From: an uncultured Clostridia bacterium
GTDB taxonomy: Bacteria; Bacillota; Clostridia; Oscillospirales; Oscillospiraceae
NCBI GenBank assembly: GCA_945877365.1
Contig: CAMCRV010000017.1
Location: 1 to 50,418 of the forward strand
Direction: 5' to 3'
DNA length: 50,418 nt
Shown here: positions 42,180-49,156 of the stretch, piece after piece
How the letters are laid out: each line of letters opens with the position of its first letter
Numbering within the stretch: position 1 is the first letter of the stretch
The notes under the pieces: generated by a model
Database searches by the model: none
The model's input: only the letters and a program-made list of their open reading frames with translations
What the model was told of the DNA's origin: nothing
Translations under genes and position numbers: made by a program

Positions 42180-42213
42180 GGGGTCATGCAACCCCTGCGG
42201 ACTGCATGACCCC
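42180..42213 (-). other. Intercistronic perfect hairpin between ecfT and the MFS gene
   Basis: GGGGTCATGCA (42180-42190) pairs perfectly with TGCATGACCCC (42203-42213). No U-tract follows, so it would act as a processing or stability element, or partial attenuator, lowering MFS expression relative to the ECF genes. Confidence 0.6.
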
Positions 42214-42221
42214 TGAATTCA

Positions 42222-43040
42222 TTACAGCATATTGGTCAGGAAAGCCGGAATCACATTCAGGCTGACCAGAGCCTTGTAGCCCACCGAGAAAACGCTCAGG
42301 GCGATACCGGCCCACTTAAAGTAGGGGTCTGCCTTGTACGGGGAGAATTCACGGTAGACCGTCTTTTTGCATTTGGCGTTGAAGCCCTTGGTGTCCATGG
42401 CAATGGCCTGATCCTGAACCTTCACAATGGCGCTCGCCACCACAGGGACAATAATAGGGACGATCGCCTTCATTCGGGTTAAGAGGGAGCCCTCTGTCTG
42501 AAGTCCCCGGGATCTCTGCGCATCCCGAATCTGATCCATGTCCTTGTTCAGCAGCGTGATTACCTGGAAGGAATCAATGAAGGTAAACACCGCATTGTAG
42601 GGAATGCCGGCCTTGCACATCAGCACACTGAGATCTGCCGTGTCAATAGACAGGAAGATTACAAACAGCGACGGCATCATGGGTCCAACCCGCAGATAGA
42701 ACTTGGTAGCCCAGGCAAAACCGGACGCATAGTACCGGATTCCGAATATTGTGAACATGACAGGGTCATTGACTTTGTCAATGTTGGGCGCGATACAGCC
42801 ATGCAGGGCATACATGGAGATAAACAGCACTGTCATTGCCACAAGGATAACCTTAAACAGTCCGAACTGTTTCTCCAGAACGATCACAACAATGCTGAGG
42901 ATCATGACGGAAATGGCATAATATGTGTTTTTCACCAGGATCAGCGACAGGATGAGTCCCAGTGCCAGCCACAGTTTCGGTCCCGGAGTCACCTTCTTAA
43001 GAAATGTAGGAAATATGCGTTCTTGAATCAATGTTTTCAA
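42222..43040 (-). CDS. ECF transporter T component (EcfT, CbiQ family)
   Basis: Membrane coupling subunit of 272 residues. Five to six helices, then the cytoplasmic coupling helices with the two Ala-Arg-type motifs: here DAQRSRGLQTEG (first) and AIAMDTKGFNAKCKK (second). They dock on the ATPases. No ATG is near the beginning; TTG at 43040 or TTG at 43031 are the candidate starts, with GGGG as a poor site. Adjacent S, A' and A genes make a complete importer. Confidence 0.88.
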   Translation of the reverse strand: MKTLIQERIFPTFLKKVTPGPKLWLALGLILSLILVKNTYYAISVMILSIVVIVLEKQFGLFKVILVAMTVLFISMYALHGCIAPNIDKVNDPVMFTIFGIRYYASGFAWATKFYLRVGPMMPSLFVIFLSIDTADLSVLMCKAGIPYNAVFTFIDSFQVITLLNKDMDQIRDAQRSRGLQTEGSLLTRMKAIVPIIVPVVASAIVKVQDQAIAMDTKGFNAKCKKTVYREFSPYKADPYFKWAGIALSVFSVGYKALVSLNVIPAFLTNML

Positions 43041-43110
43041 CCCCGATCTATCTATGCCATTTCGGCATCAAATAAAAGCTTTTGCGCGGAAGTGAAAAGT
43101 TCGAAGCAGA

Positions 43111-43716
43111 TTATGCGGCCTTCTTGGCGCCGTTCAGGCTCTTCATGTTCTCGGGCAGCTTCATCAGGACGATCCATGCGATCACGCAGGCAATGCCCTT
43201 ATCCAGCAGGTTGGTGGGAATACGGGCGATGAATGCAGCGCTGCCCAGATCCCGACCGATGGACTGCATGGTAGCAATCATCAGGTTGGTGCCCACATTG
43301 CCGTCGATACCGCCGTAAACCACCATTGCGATGGGGGCGCCGGTTGCGGCGTTCCACAGAGCTACCAGAATGGAAGCGATGACCACATGCCACCAGGTCT
43401 TGAACAGACCCTTCTGTGCCATGAAGCCCACGATCAGGCCGGAGCCGATGTTGCAGATTGCGAACAGAGCAGAGGGGATATTGCCGCCGATCAGAGCGGA
43501 GACGACGTTAAACAGTGCGCCGGAGATTGCACCCACCCAGGGACCCATAATGGCAGCCACAACAACGGTGCCGATGGAATCCAGATAGATAGGAAGGCCC
43601 AGGCTGGAAGCGATCAGGCCGCCGATGTAGTTGATGGCAACACCGATGGGAATCATGATTGCGATGTAGGTGCCGCGCAGTCTGCCTTTGGAAGTGTCAA
43701 CAGAGTTCATTGCCAT
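43111..43716 (-). CDS. ECF transporter S component (putative nucleoside-type substrate)
   Basis: Substrate-binding membrane subunit, 201 residues with about six helices. Features: YIAIMIPIGVAINYIGGLIA, LDSIGTVVVAAIMGPWVGAI, GALFNVVSALIGGNIP, and a basic C-terminus. It sits between the ATPase and T genes in the same operon as two uridine phosphorylase homologues. This suggests a pyrimidine or modified nucleoside as substrate (inference from context). Codon use is more optimised than its neighbours, as expected if S is needed in excess. Confidence 0.85.
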   Translation of the reverse strand: MAMNSVDTSKGRLRGTYIAIMIPIGVAINYIGGLIASSLGLPIYLDSIGTVVVAAIMGPWVGAISGALFNVVSALIGGNIPSALFAICNIGSGLIVGFMAQKGLFKTWWHVVIASILVALWNAATGAPIAMVVYGGIDGNVGTNLMIATMQSIGRDLGSAAFIARIPTNLLDKGIACVIAWIVLMKLPENMKSLNGAKKAA

Positions 43717-43775
43717 TGTAGTATCCTCCTAAATGAAATAATTTTACATCCTGCTATCGGATGCTGAGTATGAAG

Positions 43776-44597
43776 TTAACGGGCGTAGCGTTTTACAAAA
43801 TCTTCAACGGACAGACATACATTGGACTGTCTTCCGCTGATTGCCATGTCCAGAGAGCTGATCTGCGGCGGCTCGATCTGAGCCAGCTTGCACAGGTCGG
43901 CATCCAGGAAGATCTTATCGGGCGTACTGTCGCTGAGAATATGCGCCTTGGCCATCATGACGACACGGCTGGAATTCTCTGCTACATAGTCCATATCGTG
44001 GGAAATGATAATCACGGTGTGCCCCTCGCTGTGAACCAGCTGGATGACCTTGGACAGCATCCGGCGTCCCACTTCATCCAGACCGCCGGTAGGCTCATCC
44101 AGAATCAGAACCTCCGGATTGAAGATCAGCACCGAGGCGATGGTGATGACCTTCTTGGTGGTGTAGTCCAGAGTCATGGGGTGCTTGTCCAGAATATTGC
44201 CGATGCCCATCAGCTCCACCACGGCATCCAGACGCTGCTTTGCCTGCTCCGGTGTGAATTTGAAATTCTTGGGAGCAACCAGCAGCTCATCGCGAACCGT
44301 GGAGCAGAAGATCTGATGGTTTGGGTTCTGGAAAACATAACCGCACTGCCGGGACAGATCCGCAATATTTTTCTGCTGGGTATCCTCACCCATCAGATAG
44401 ACCTTGCCGGAGGTGGGGCGGAGCAGTCCGTTGAAATGCCGGACAAGCGTGGTCTTGCCGCTGCCGTTCTGGCCGATGATGCTGACCACATCACCCTTGT
44501 TGATTTCCAGATTCACGCCGTCCAGCGCCCGGGTACCGCCATGGGGATAGACATGAACCAGATCCTCGGTTTTGATGACGACATCACTCATGATCAT
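43776..44597 (-). CDS. ECF transporter ATPase subunit with degenerate signature motif
   Basis: ABC ATPase of 273 residues. The Walker A is canonical (GQNGSGKTT). The Q-loop is FQNPNHQIF. Walker B is VLILDEPTGGLD and the H-loop IIISHDMDY. The ABC signature, normally LSGGQ, is replaced by LDYTTKK. It overlaps the preceding ATPase gene by four bases (44594-44597). Start may be the ATG at 44597 or 44591, both behind AGGAGG. It pairs with the other ATPase to form a heterodimer with one normal and one degenerate ATP site. Confidence 0.9.
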   Translation of the reverse strand: MIMSDVVIKTEDLVHVYPHGGTRALDGVNLEINKGDVVSIIGQNGSGKTTLVRHFNGLLRPTSGKVYLMGEDTQQKNIADLSRQCGYVFQNPNHQIFCSTVRDELLVAPKNFKFTPEQAKQRLDAVVELMGIGNILDKHPMTLDYTTKKVITIASVLIFNPEVLILDEPTGGLDEVGRRMLSKVIQLVHSEGHTVIIISHDMDYVAENSSRVVMMAKAHILSDSTPDKIFLDADLCKLAQIEPPQISSLDMAISGRQSNVCLSVEDFVKRYAR

Positions 44598-45451
44598 ACC
44601 ACCTCCTGACCCAGTTTCTGAAATACGGGAACGGCCTCTTCCAGACTTACGGGCAGGTCTGCCGCGATGTCAAGCTGATCACGCAGGGCGATGGCCGCAT
44701 CCGTGACCTGAGGCAGTCTGACAGAATGGCTGTTCATCCGTTCCTTGTCGGCAAAAACCTTATGGGGATCATCAAAGGCCACCAGATTGCCGTCGTGGAG
44801 AACCAGTACCTTGTCCACACACTCGGCGATCTTTTCGATGTTGTGGTCAACCATGATGACGGTTTTGCCCTGCTTGTTCAGCTCGCCCACCAGCCGGAAG
44901 ATATCATCCCGACCCACGGGATCCAGCTGAGAGGTGGACTCGTCCAGAATCAGCACTCTGGGCTGAAGCGCCAGAATACATCCTACAGCCAGACGCTGCT
45001 GCTGACCGCCGGAGAGCCGGAAGGGAGAGCGTCCCAGCAGATCCTCCAGTCCGCAGGCCTTGGCCGCATAGAGGATCCGCTCCCGGATGGTCTCCCGGTC
45101 AAAGCCGAAATTGCACATGGCAAATGCCATTTCATCTTCAACGGTAGGCTGGGTGAACTGGCTTTCGGCATCCTGGAATACGATGCCAATGATCTCGGAG
45201 ACGCCTTCGCCCTTGGTCTCGTTCATGCTCTTGCCGTCGATGATGATCTCACCATCCCAGGCACCGCCGGTAACAAAGGGCTGGATACCAACCAGACACT
45301 TGCACAGGGTGGACTTGCCGGCCTTGTTGCAGCCCACCACGCCGATGAATTCACCTTCATTGATGCTGAGGGTGAGGTTCTTCAGCATGATCTCATCGGT
45401 GTTGTCGTAGCGGTAACTGTAGTTTTTCAGTTCAATAATCGGTTTGCTCAT
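44594..45451 (-). CDS. ECF transporter ATPase subunit with variant Walker A
   Basis: ABC ATPase of 285 residues. The signature LSGGQQQRLAVG is canonical. Walker A is GCNKAGKST, with Lys-Ala where Gly-Ser is usual. Walker B reads VLILDESTSQLD, with Ser after the catalytic Glu. H-loop MVDHNIEKI. The canonical signature here would complement the canonical Walker A of the partner subunit. Directly follows the second phosphorylase gene by 12 bp. Confidence 0.9.
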   Translation of the reverse strand: MSKPIIELKNYSYRYDNTDEIMLKNLTLSINEGEFIGVVGCNKAGKSTLCKCLVGIQPFVTGGAWDGEIIIDGKSMNETKGEGVSEIIGIVFQDAESQFTQPTVEDEMAFAMCNFGFDRETIRERILYAAKACGLEDLLGRSPFRLSGGQQQRLAVGCILALQPRVLILDESTSQLDPVGRDDIFRLVGELNKQGKTVIMVDHNIEKIAECVDKVLVLHDGNLVAFDDPHKVFADKERMNSHSVRLPQVTDAAIALRDQLDIAADLPVSLEEAVPVFQKLGQEVV

Positions 45452-45463
45452 TCTTCACCAATC

Positions 45464-46198
45464 CTATTCCCGGTTATCTGTTTCCATCAGGAGCTTAACC
45501 GCATCACACGCTGTCTGGATTGTCTCGTTCATATCGCCCCAGTTCATGATGGCGCTGGCACGGCACTTTCGGATAGACGAGATAACGAACAATGCGGCGC
45601 ACTCCATCTCGGAGCACATGACATTGCCCCGCCTCCAGGCCTCCCAGCGTTCCTTCAGCCGGGCGCAGACCGGAGAGCACTCCGGGAAAACCTCGCCGTA
45701 GAAGGAATCCTTGGACTGGGAAATGCCCTCGGCATAATTCAAACCTTTTGCCTTTGCGGCTTTGGCAAGGGCATCCACCACAAAGCGATCCGCCACGGCG
45801 GGATATTCCGCGGGGATGTAATGGATGGTGGTGCCTTCGTCGCGAACTGCACCGGTGACGATAACACCGTCATAGCGCTGGTCATCGTCCGGATTTCGAA
45901 CCGGGCCGGCGGTGCCGATCCGGATAAAGGTATCTGCGCCGCAGGCGATCAGCTCTTCCACGGCGATAGCGGTGGAAGGACAGCCCATGCCGGTGGAGGT
46001 CACGCTGACCTTCCGGCCGTTGAGGTAACCCGTCCAGGTTTTGTGCTCCCGGTTGTGGGCGATGAGCTGCGGGTTATCCAGGAAGCTGGCGATCAGATCC
46101 GTGCGGAAGGGATCTCCGGGCAGAAACACATATCTGCCGATTTCGCCGGGAGCTACCTGAATATGATGGGCTTTGCCCTCACTTGAAAATCTGGCCAT
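45464..46198 (-). CDS. Uridine phosphorylase-like nucleoside phosphorylase (paralogue 2)
   Basis: NP-I family enzyme of 244 residues that would split a nucleoside with phosphate into base and ribose-1-phosphate. Phosphate motif PGDPFRT; STGMGCPSTAIAVEEL and GADTFIRIGTAG; the SKDSFYGE and RWEAWRRGNVMCSEMEC segments match uridine phosphorylase. The start at 46198 (MARFSSEG) is chosen for the AAGGGGG site five bases after the end of paralogue 1. The two share long identical stretches and arose by tandem duplication. Confidence 0.88.
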   Translation of the reverse strand: MARFSSEGKAHHIQVAPGEIGRYVFLPGDPFRTDLIASFLDNPQLIAHNREHKTWTGYLNGRKVSVTSTGMGCPSTAIAVEELIACGADTFIRIGTAGPVRNPDDDQRYDGVIVTGAVRDEGTTIHYIPAEYPAVADRFVVDALAKAAKAKGLNYAEGISQSKDSFYGEVFPECSPVCARLKERWEAWRRGNVMCSEMECAALFVISSIRKCRASAIMNWGDMNETIQTACDAVKLLMETDNRE

Positions 46199-46203
46199 GA
46201 AGG

Positions 46204-46935
46204 TTATACCCCCTTCTCGGCATCCTCCCGGATGAGGATCTTCAGGGCATCTCTGGCGACCTCGATAGTCTTGGGCATATCGCCGAAGGACATGATGGAA
46301 GCGGCTCTGCATCCGCGGATGGAGGAAATCACGAAGATGGCTGCGGCCTCCATTTCGGAGGTCATGACATTGCCCCGTCTCCAGGCCTCCCAGCGTTCCT
46401 TCAGGCGGTGCTCGGCGGGCATATTTTCGGGCTCATGCTGACCGTAGAAGGAATCCTTGGACTGGGTGATGCCCTCGGCGTAGTGATAACCCAGGTTTTT
46501 GGCGGCTCTGGAAAGGGCGTCAACCAGGTGACGGTCGGCAATGGCGGGATACTCAATGGGGATATAGTGGATGGTGGTGCCCTCGTCACGGACGGCGGCG
46601 GTGTTGATAACGCCGTCCAGAGTGGGATCAAAGGCGGCATCACAGACCTTGCCGGCGGTGCCCACGCGGATGAAGGTATCCGCGCCCACCTTGATCAGCT
46701 CTTCCAGGCAGATGGCTGCAGAGGGGCAGCCCATACCGGTGGAGGTGACGGCAACGGGTACGCCGTCCAGCTTGCCGATCCATGTCTTATGCTCCCGGTT
46801 GTGAGCGATCAGCTGAGGCTCATCGAAATAGGATGCAATCAGATCGGTTCGGAAGGGATCACCGGGCAGAAGGACATAGCGACCTACATCGCCTTTCTTC
46901 AGCCGGATATGATACATCACATCAGAGTTTTCCAT
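46204..46935 (-). CDS. Uridine phosphorylase-like nucleoside phosphorylase (paralogue 1)
   Basis: First gene of the minus-strand nucleoside operon, 243 residues. Same motifs as paralogue 2: LPGDPFRTDLIAS, TSTGMGCPSAAICLEEL, GADTFIRVGTAG, QSKDSFYGQ and RWEAWRRGNVMTSEMEAAAI. The RWEAWRR...EME pocket is the uridine-type one; purine nucleoside phosphorylase (DeoD) is less likely. AGGAGGA lies before the ATG. The promoter and palindromic operator candidates are in the 348-bp gap shared with the divergent deoR-type gene. Confidence 0.9.
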   Translation of the reverse strand: MENSDVMYHIRLKKGDVGRYVLLPGDPFRTDLIASYFDEPQLIAHNREHKTWIGKLDGVPVAVTSTGMGCPSAAICLEELIKVGADTFIRVGTAGKVCDAAFDPTLDGVINTAAVRDEGTTIHYIPIEYPAIADRHLVDALSRAAKNLGYHYAEGITQSKDSFYGQHEPENMPAEHRLKERWEAWRRGNVMTSEMEAAAIFVISSIRGCRAASIMSFGDMPKTIEVARDALKILIREDAEKGV

Positions 46936-47107
46936 ATGTATATTCCTCCTAAAAATGGTATTCTCGGTAAATAACCAATGGGAATCCGGAAAACCGCCGC
47001 AGACGGTGATGGGAAGCCCACTGCCGGACGCCCTGCCGAGGTGGCAATATCAACAGGGAAGCGCCTCATATCCTGCAGGAATTATCCATATATCACAAGA
47101 CACCATC

Positions 47108-47136
47108 ATGTTAACACTTTATGAACATGGAATCAA
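47108..47136 (-). promoter_or_regulatory. Candidate promoter of the nucleoside operon
   Basis: Minus-strand TTGATT (47131-47136), 17-bp spacer, TAACAT (47108-47113). The -10 element overlaps the palindrome TGTTAACA. Confidence 0.5.
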
Positions 47137-47148
47137 GAAGAATGTTCA
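47109..47148. promoter_or_regulatory. Candidate DeoR operators (TGTTAACA and TGAACAT...ATGTTCA)
   Basis: A perfect 8-bp palindrome TGTTAACA (47109-47116) and an inverted pair TGAACAT (47122-47128) with ATGTTCA (47142-47148) lie over the candidate promoter. TTAACAAAAAT also recurs at 47171 and 47249 near the divergent deoR-type start. DeoR-family repressors often use such repeated sites. Confidence 0.5.
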
Positions 47149-47283
47149 CATTTTCTCATTTTTTAGGTTTTTAACAAAAAATGGTGTCTGTTTTTTGTGC
47201 AGGCTGCCCGATACTTTTTCGTTTTTTTTCCTGAGATTATGTGTTATATTAACAAAAATACGATATCTGGCGGAAAGACGGTG

Positions 47284-48096
47284 ATGAATGTGAAGAAAAA
47301 CGAACTGCGGATGCAGACGCTGGAGAAGCTGATTCACGAAAAGGGATTTATGCGCATCTGCGAGCTGGCAGAGATGTTCGATGTTTCCGAGATGACAATC
47401 CGGCGGGATATCTACACATTGGAAAAGCAGGGGATTGCAAAGAACCTGAAGGGAATCGTTTTCGCTTCCGAAAACACATCCCTCCAGCTGTTTACAAAGC
47501 AGTATGATATCCGGGAAGAGTCCAATATGCAGCCGGAGGAAAAATCCGCCCTGGGCGCCTTTGCCGCCTCGCAGATCTGTGAAGGCGACAGCATCCTCTT
47601 TGATGTGGGCAGCACCGTCGGACAGATTGCCAGGTTCGCACCCAGGGATCGGAATTTCAATGCCTTCTGCGTTTCGCTGAATTCCTTCCTGAATCTTCTG
47701 GATCATCCCAATGCGGAAATCGCGTTGGCCGGCGGATACTTCCATCCCGGCACCCAAATGCTTCTCAGCGAGGAGTCGCTGAACTTCATTTACCATATCC
47801 GGGCGACCAAGCTGTTTTTATCTGCAGCCGGAATCCATGAGACCATGGGCATCAGCTGCGCCAACCGGTTTGAGGTGCCCGTAAAGAATGCCATGCTGAA
47901 ATCCTCGGATAAATGTATCCTGGTGGCGGATTCCAGCAAGTTCGGCGTGGTTCGTGCGTCCCATGTCTGCGATCTGGAACAGGTGGATGCCATCATCACC
48001 GACGATGAGCTTCCGGATCATTGGGCCAGGTTTATCGAGGACCGGGGGATCACGCTGCACCGGGTTCACCTGGAAAGAGGGAAGAATTGTGACTGA
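47284..48096 (+). CDS. DeoR-family transcriptional regulator
   Basis: 270 residues. N-terminal winged helix ICELAEMFDVSEMTIRRDIY (the DeoR signature) and a C-terminal DeoRC sugar-phosphate sensor domain: ILFDVGSTVGQIAR, AGGYFHPGTQML, ADSSKFG and ITDDEL. The family responds to phosphorylated sugars; ribose-1-phosphate, made by the divergent phosphorylases, would be a sensible effector (inference). The start at 47284 (MNVKKNELR) is chosen from domain length; the frame opens earlier without a site. TATATT at 47245 may be the -10. Confidence 0.88.
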   Translation: MNVKKNELRMQTLEKLIHEKGFMRICELAEMFDVSEMTIRRDIYTLEKQGIAKNLKGIVFASENTSLQLFTKQYDIREESNMQPEEKSALGAFAASQICEGDSILFDVGSTVGQIARFAPRDRNFNAFCVSLNSFLNLLDHPNAEIALAGGYFHPGTQMLLSEESLNFIYHIRATKLFLSAAGIHETMGISCANRFEVPVKNAMLKSSDKCILVADSSKFGVVRASHVCDLEQVDAIITDDELPDHWARFIEDRGITLHRVHLERGKNCD

Positions 48097-48238
48097 CATC
48101 GCTTTTTCGCTGGAACCTTCCGTAATTTGCTGCTGCCTGTGCAATCCGGAGACAGAGGAAAACTTTTTGCTGCGGGTCGGCGCCATCGTCCCGCAGGCAA
48201 GGGAAGAAAAAAACGCTCTGCTGCTGCAGAACGGATAA
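48089..48238 (+). CDS. 49-residue Cys-rich small protein, overlapping the deoR-type gene
   Basis: Not a recognised family. GTG start at 48089, seven bases after an AGAGGG site, overlapping the last eight bases of the regulator gene; stop at 48238, 13 bp before the desulfidase gene. The product contains VICCCLCNPE, four cysteines in five positions, followed by a charged tail (PQAREEKNALLLQNG). Overlap and spacing suggest translational coupling within the deoR-tudS unit. A metal- or sulfur-handling role would fit, but this is inference; a chance ORF is possible. Confidence 0.45.
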   Translation: MTDIAFSLEPSVICCCLCNPETEENFLLRVGAIVPQAREEKNALLLQNG

Positions 48239-48251
48239 AGGAGAAGTAACT

Positions 48252-48728
48252 ATGCAGAGAAACAAAAAGATTGTGCTGGTATCTCACTGTGTATTCAATC
48301 AGAACGCGGTGGTGCTGCCCCTGGCCAGGGCAGAGGGTCCTATGAAATGCGCATCCATTCTGATGGAGAGCAACTGCGGCATTTACCAGATGCCCTGTCC
48401 GGAGATGCGGATGTGCGGCATGGGCCGGGTGGGAATGAATGCAGATCAGTACGGCGCCATCCGGGGATTCCATGAGCTGTGTGCGGATCTGGTGGAAGAT
48501 GTGATCCGGGATCTGAAGGAATACCTGGCCCACGGCTATACCATCGTCGGCCTTGTTGCCATCGCCGGAAGCCCCAGCTGTTCCGTCAGCGGGAAGCGGG
48601 GTGTGCTGATGCAGCACCTGTTTGCCCGGCTGGAGGAGGAAAGCATTTCCTTCCCCTATCTGGAGATTCCCAAAGAGGGCGAGGATGAGCAGTTCCTGCA
48701 GGCTGTCAGAGATCTGTTTGTTGGCTAA
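48252..48728 (+). CDS. TudS-related putative desulfidase (CD3072-like, DUF523 relative)
   Basis: 158-residue protein related to thiouracil desulfidase TudS, which uses a [4Fe-4S] cluster held by three cysteines to strip sulfur from thiouracil. Candidate ligands here are Cys13 (VSHCVFNQN), Cys49 (MPCPEMRMCGMG) and Cys110 (IAGSPSCSVSG); the CPE and SPSC motifs are the DUF523 hallmarks. AAGGAG precedes the ATG. Placed after the DeoR regulator and opposite the nucleoside operon, it suggests desulfuration of thio-pyrimidines. Activity is inferred from family and context. Confidence 0.75.
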   Translation: MQRNKKIVLVSHCVFNQNAVVLPLARAEGPMKCASILMESNCGIYQMPCPEMRMCGMGRVGMNADQYGAIRGFHELCADLVEDVIRDLKEYLAHGYTIVGLVAIAGSPSCSVSGKRGVLMQHLFARLEEESISFPYLEIPKEGEDEQFLQAVRDLFVG

Positions 48729-48805
48729 GCTGTCTGATTTGGGATAAAAGAGGCCGTCTCACCAGGAAATCCTTTCCTCCAATGGCATCCTGTAAAAGAA
48801 AAAAC

Positions 48806-48938
48806 TGTCCTTGCGAACCAGTGCGCACACTGGCGTGGCAATCCGTCCTTCAAATTCTTTCCATTTTATTCCTGCATTTTGAAAAAGGAACCTTTTGAGT
48901 ACGGATTCCCACGGTCGCTCCGCTCCCTCGGAATGACA
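48806..48938 (+). repeat. TGTCATT-type palindromic element, copy C
   Basis: Ends TGTCCTTGCGA (48806-48816) and TCGGAATGACA (48928-48938). Inside are CTGGCGTGGCAATCCGT and CGGATTCCCACGG, shared with copies A and B. The middle differs. Confidence 0.7.
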
Positions 48939-48954
48939 AGGAGTTTTTGACACG

Positions 48955-48983
48955 CAAAAACCTCCCGGCAAAATGCCGGGAGG
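48955..48983 (-). terminator. Hairpin CCTCCCGGCA / TGCCGGGAGG
   Basis: Perfect 10-bp stem (48961-48970 with 48974-48983). On the minus strand a T-run follows. Same hairpin as at 34671-34699 and again beside a TGTCATT-type element. Confidence 0.7.
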
Positions 48984-48991
48984 GCATACGG

Positions 48992-49114
48992 TGGAAACCA
49001 TTTCTGTCATTATCCCGATTGCTAAAGCCGGATGATCGTGTTTCCGAATTGGCAAGGGTTTGTGATTTGAGATAGTCAACGGTTTACAAATATCTTTCTC
49101 TTTTGGAAGGGTAA
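48992..49114 (+). pseudogene. Remnant of a serine recombinase (resolvase) C-terminal helix-turn-helix
   Basis: One frame reads LLKPDDRVSELARVCDLR, stop (TAG at 49073-49075), STVYKYLSLLEG and a final stop at 49112. This is the Hin-type DNA-binding end of a resolvase/invertase, broken by an in-frame nonsense codon and lacking the catalytic domain. No start or ribosome binding site. Confidence 0.55.
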
Positions 49115-49117
49115 TAG

Positions 49118-49152
49118 TTAAGGGAGTGGACAAAAATCCGCTCCCTTCTTTT
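49118..49152. terminator. Hairpin after the zinc-ribbon gene
   Basis: Stem AAGGGAGTGGA (49120-49130) with TCCGCTCCCTT (49137-49147), one wobble. The T-rich run is on the plus strand, so direction is uncertain. Confidence 0.55.
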
Positions 49153-49156
49153 GGTA

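Noticed and set aside
48759..49133. 124-codon minus-strand open frame
   Set aside because: Made of palindromic repeat copy C and the complement of the resolvase remnant; no start signal.
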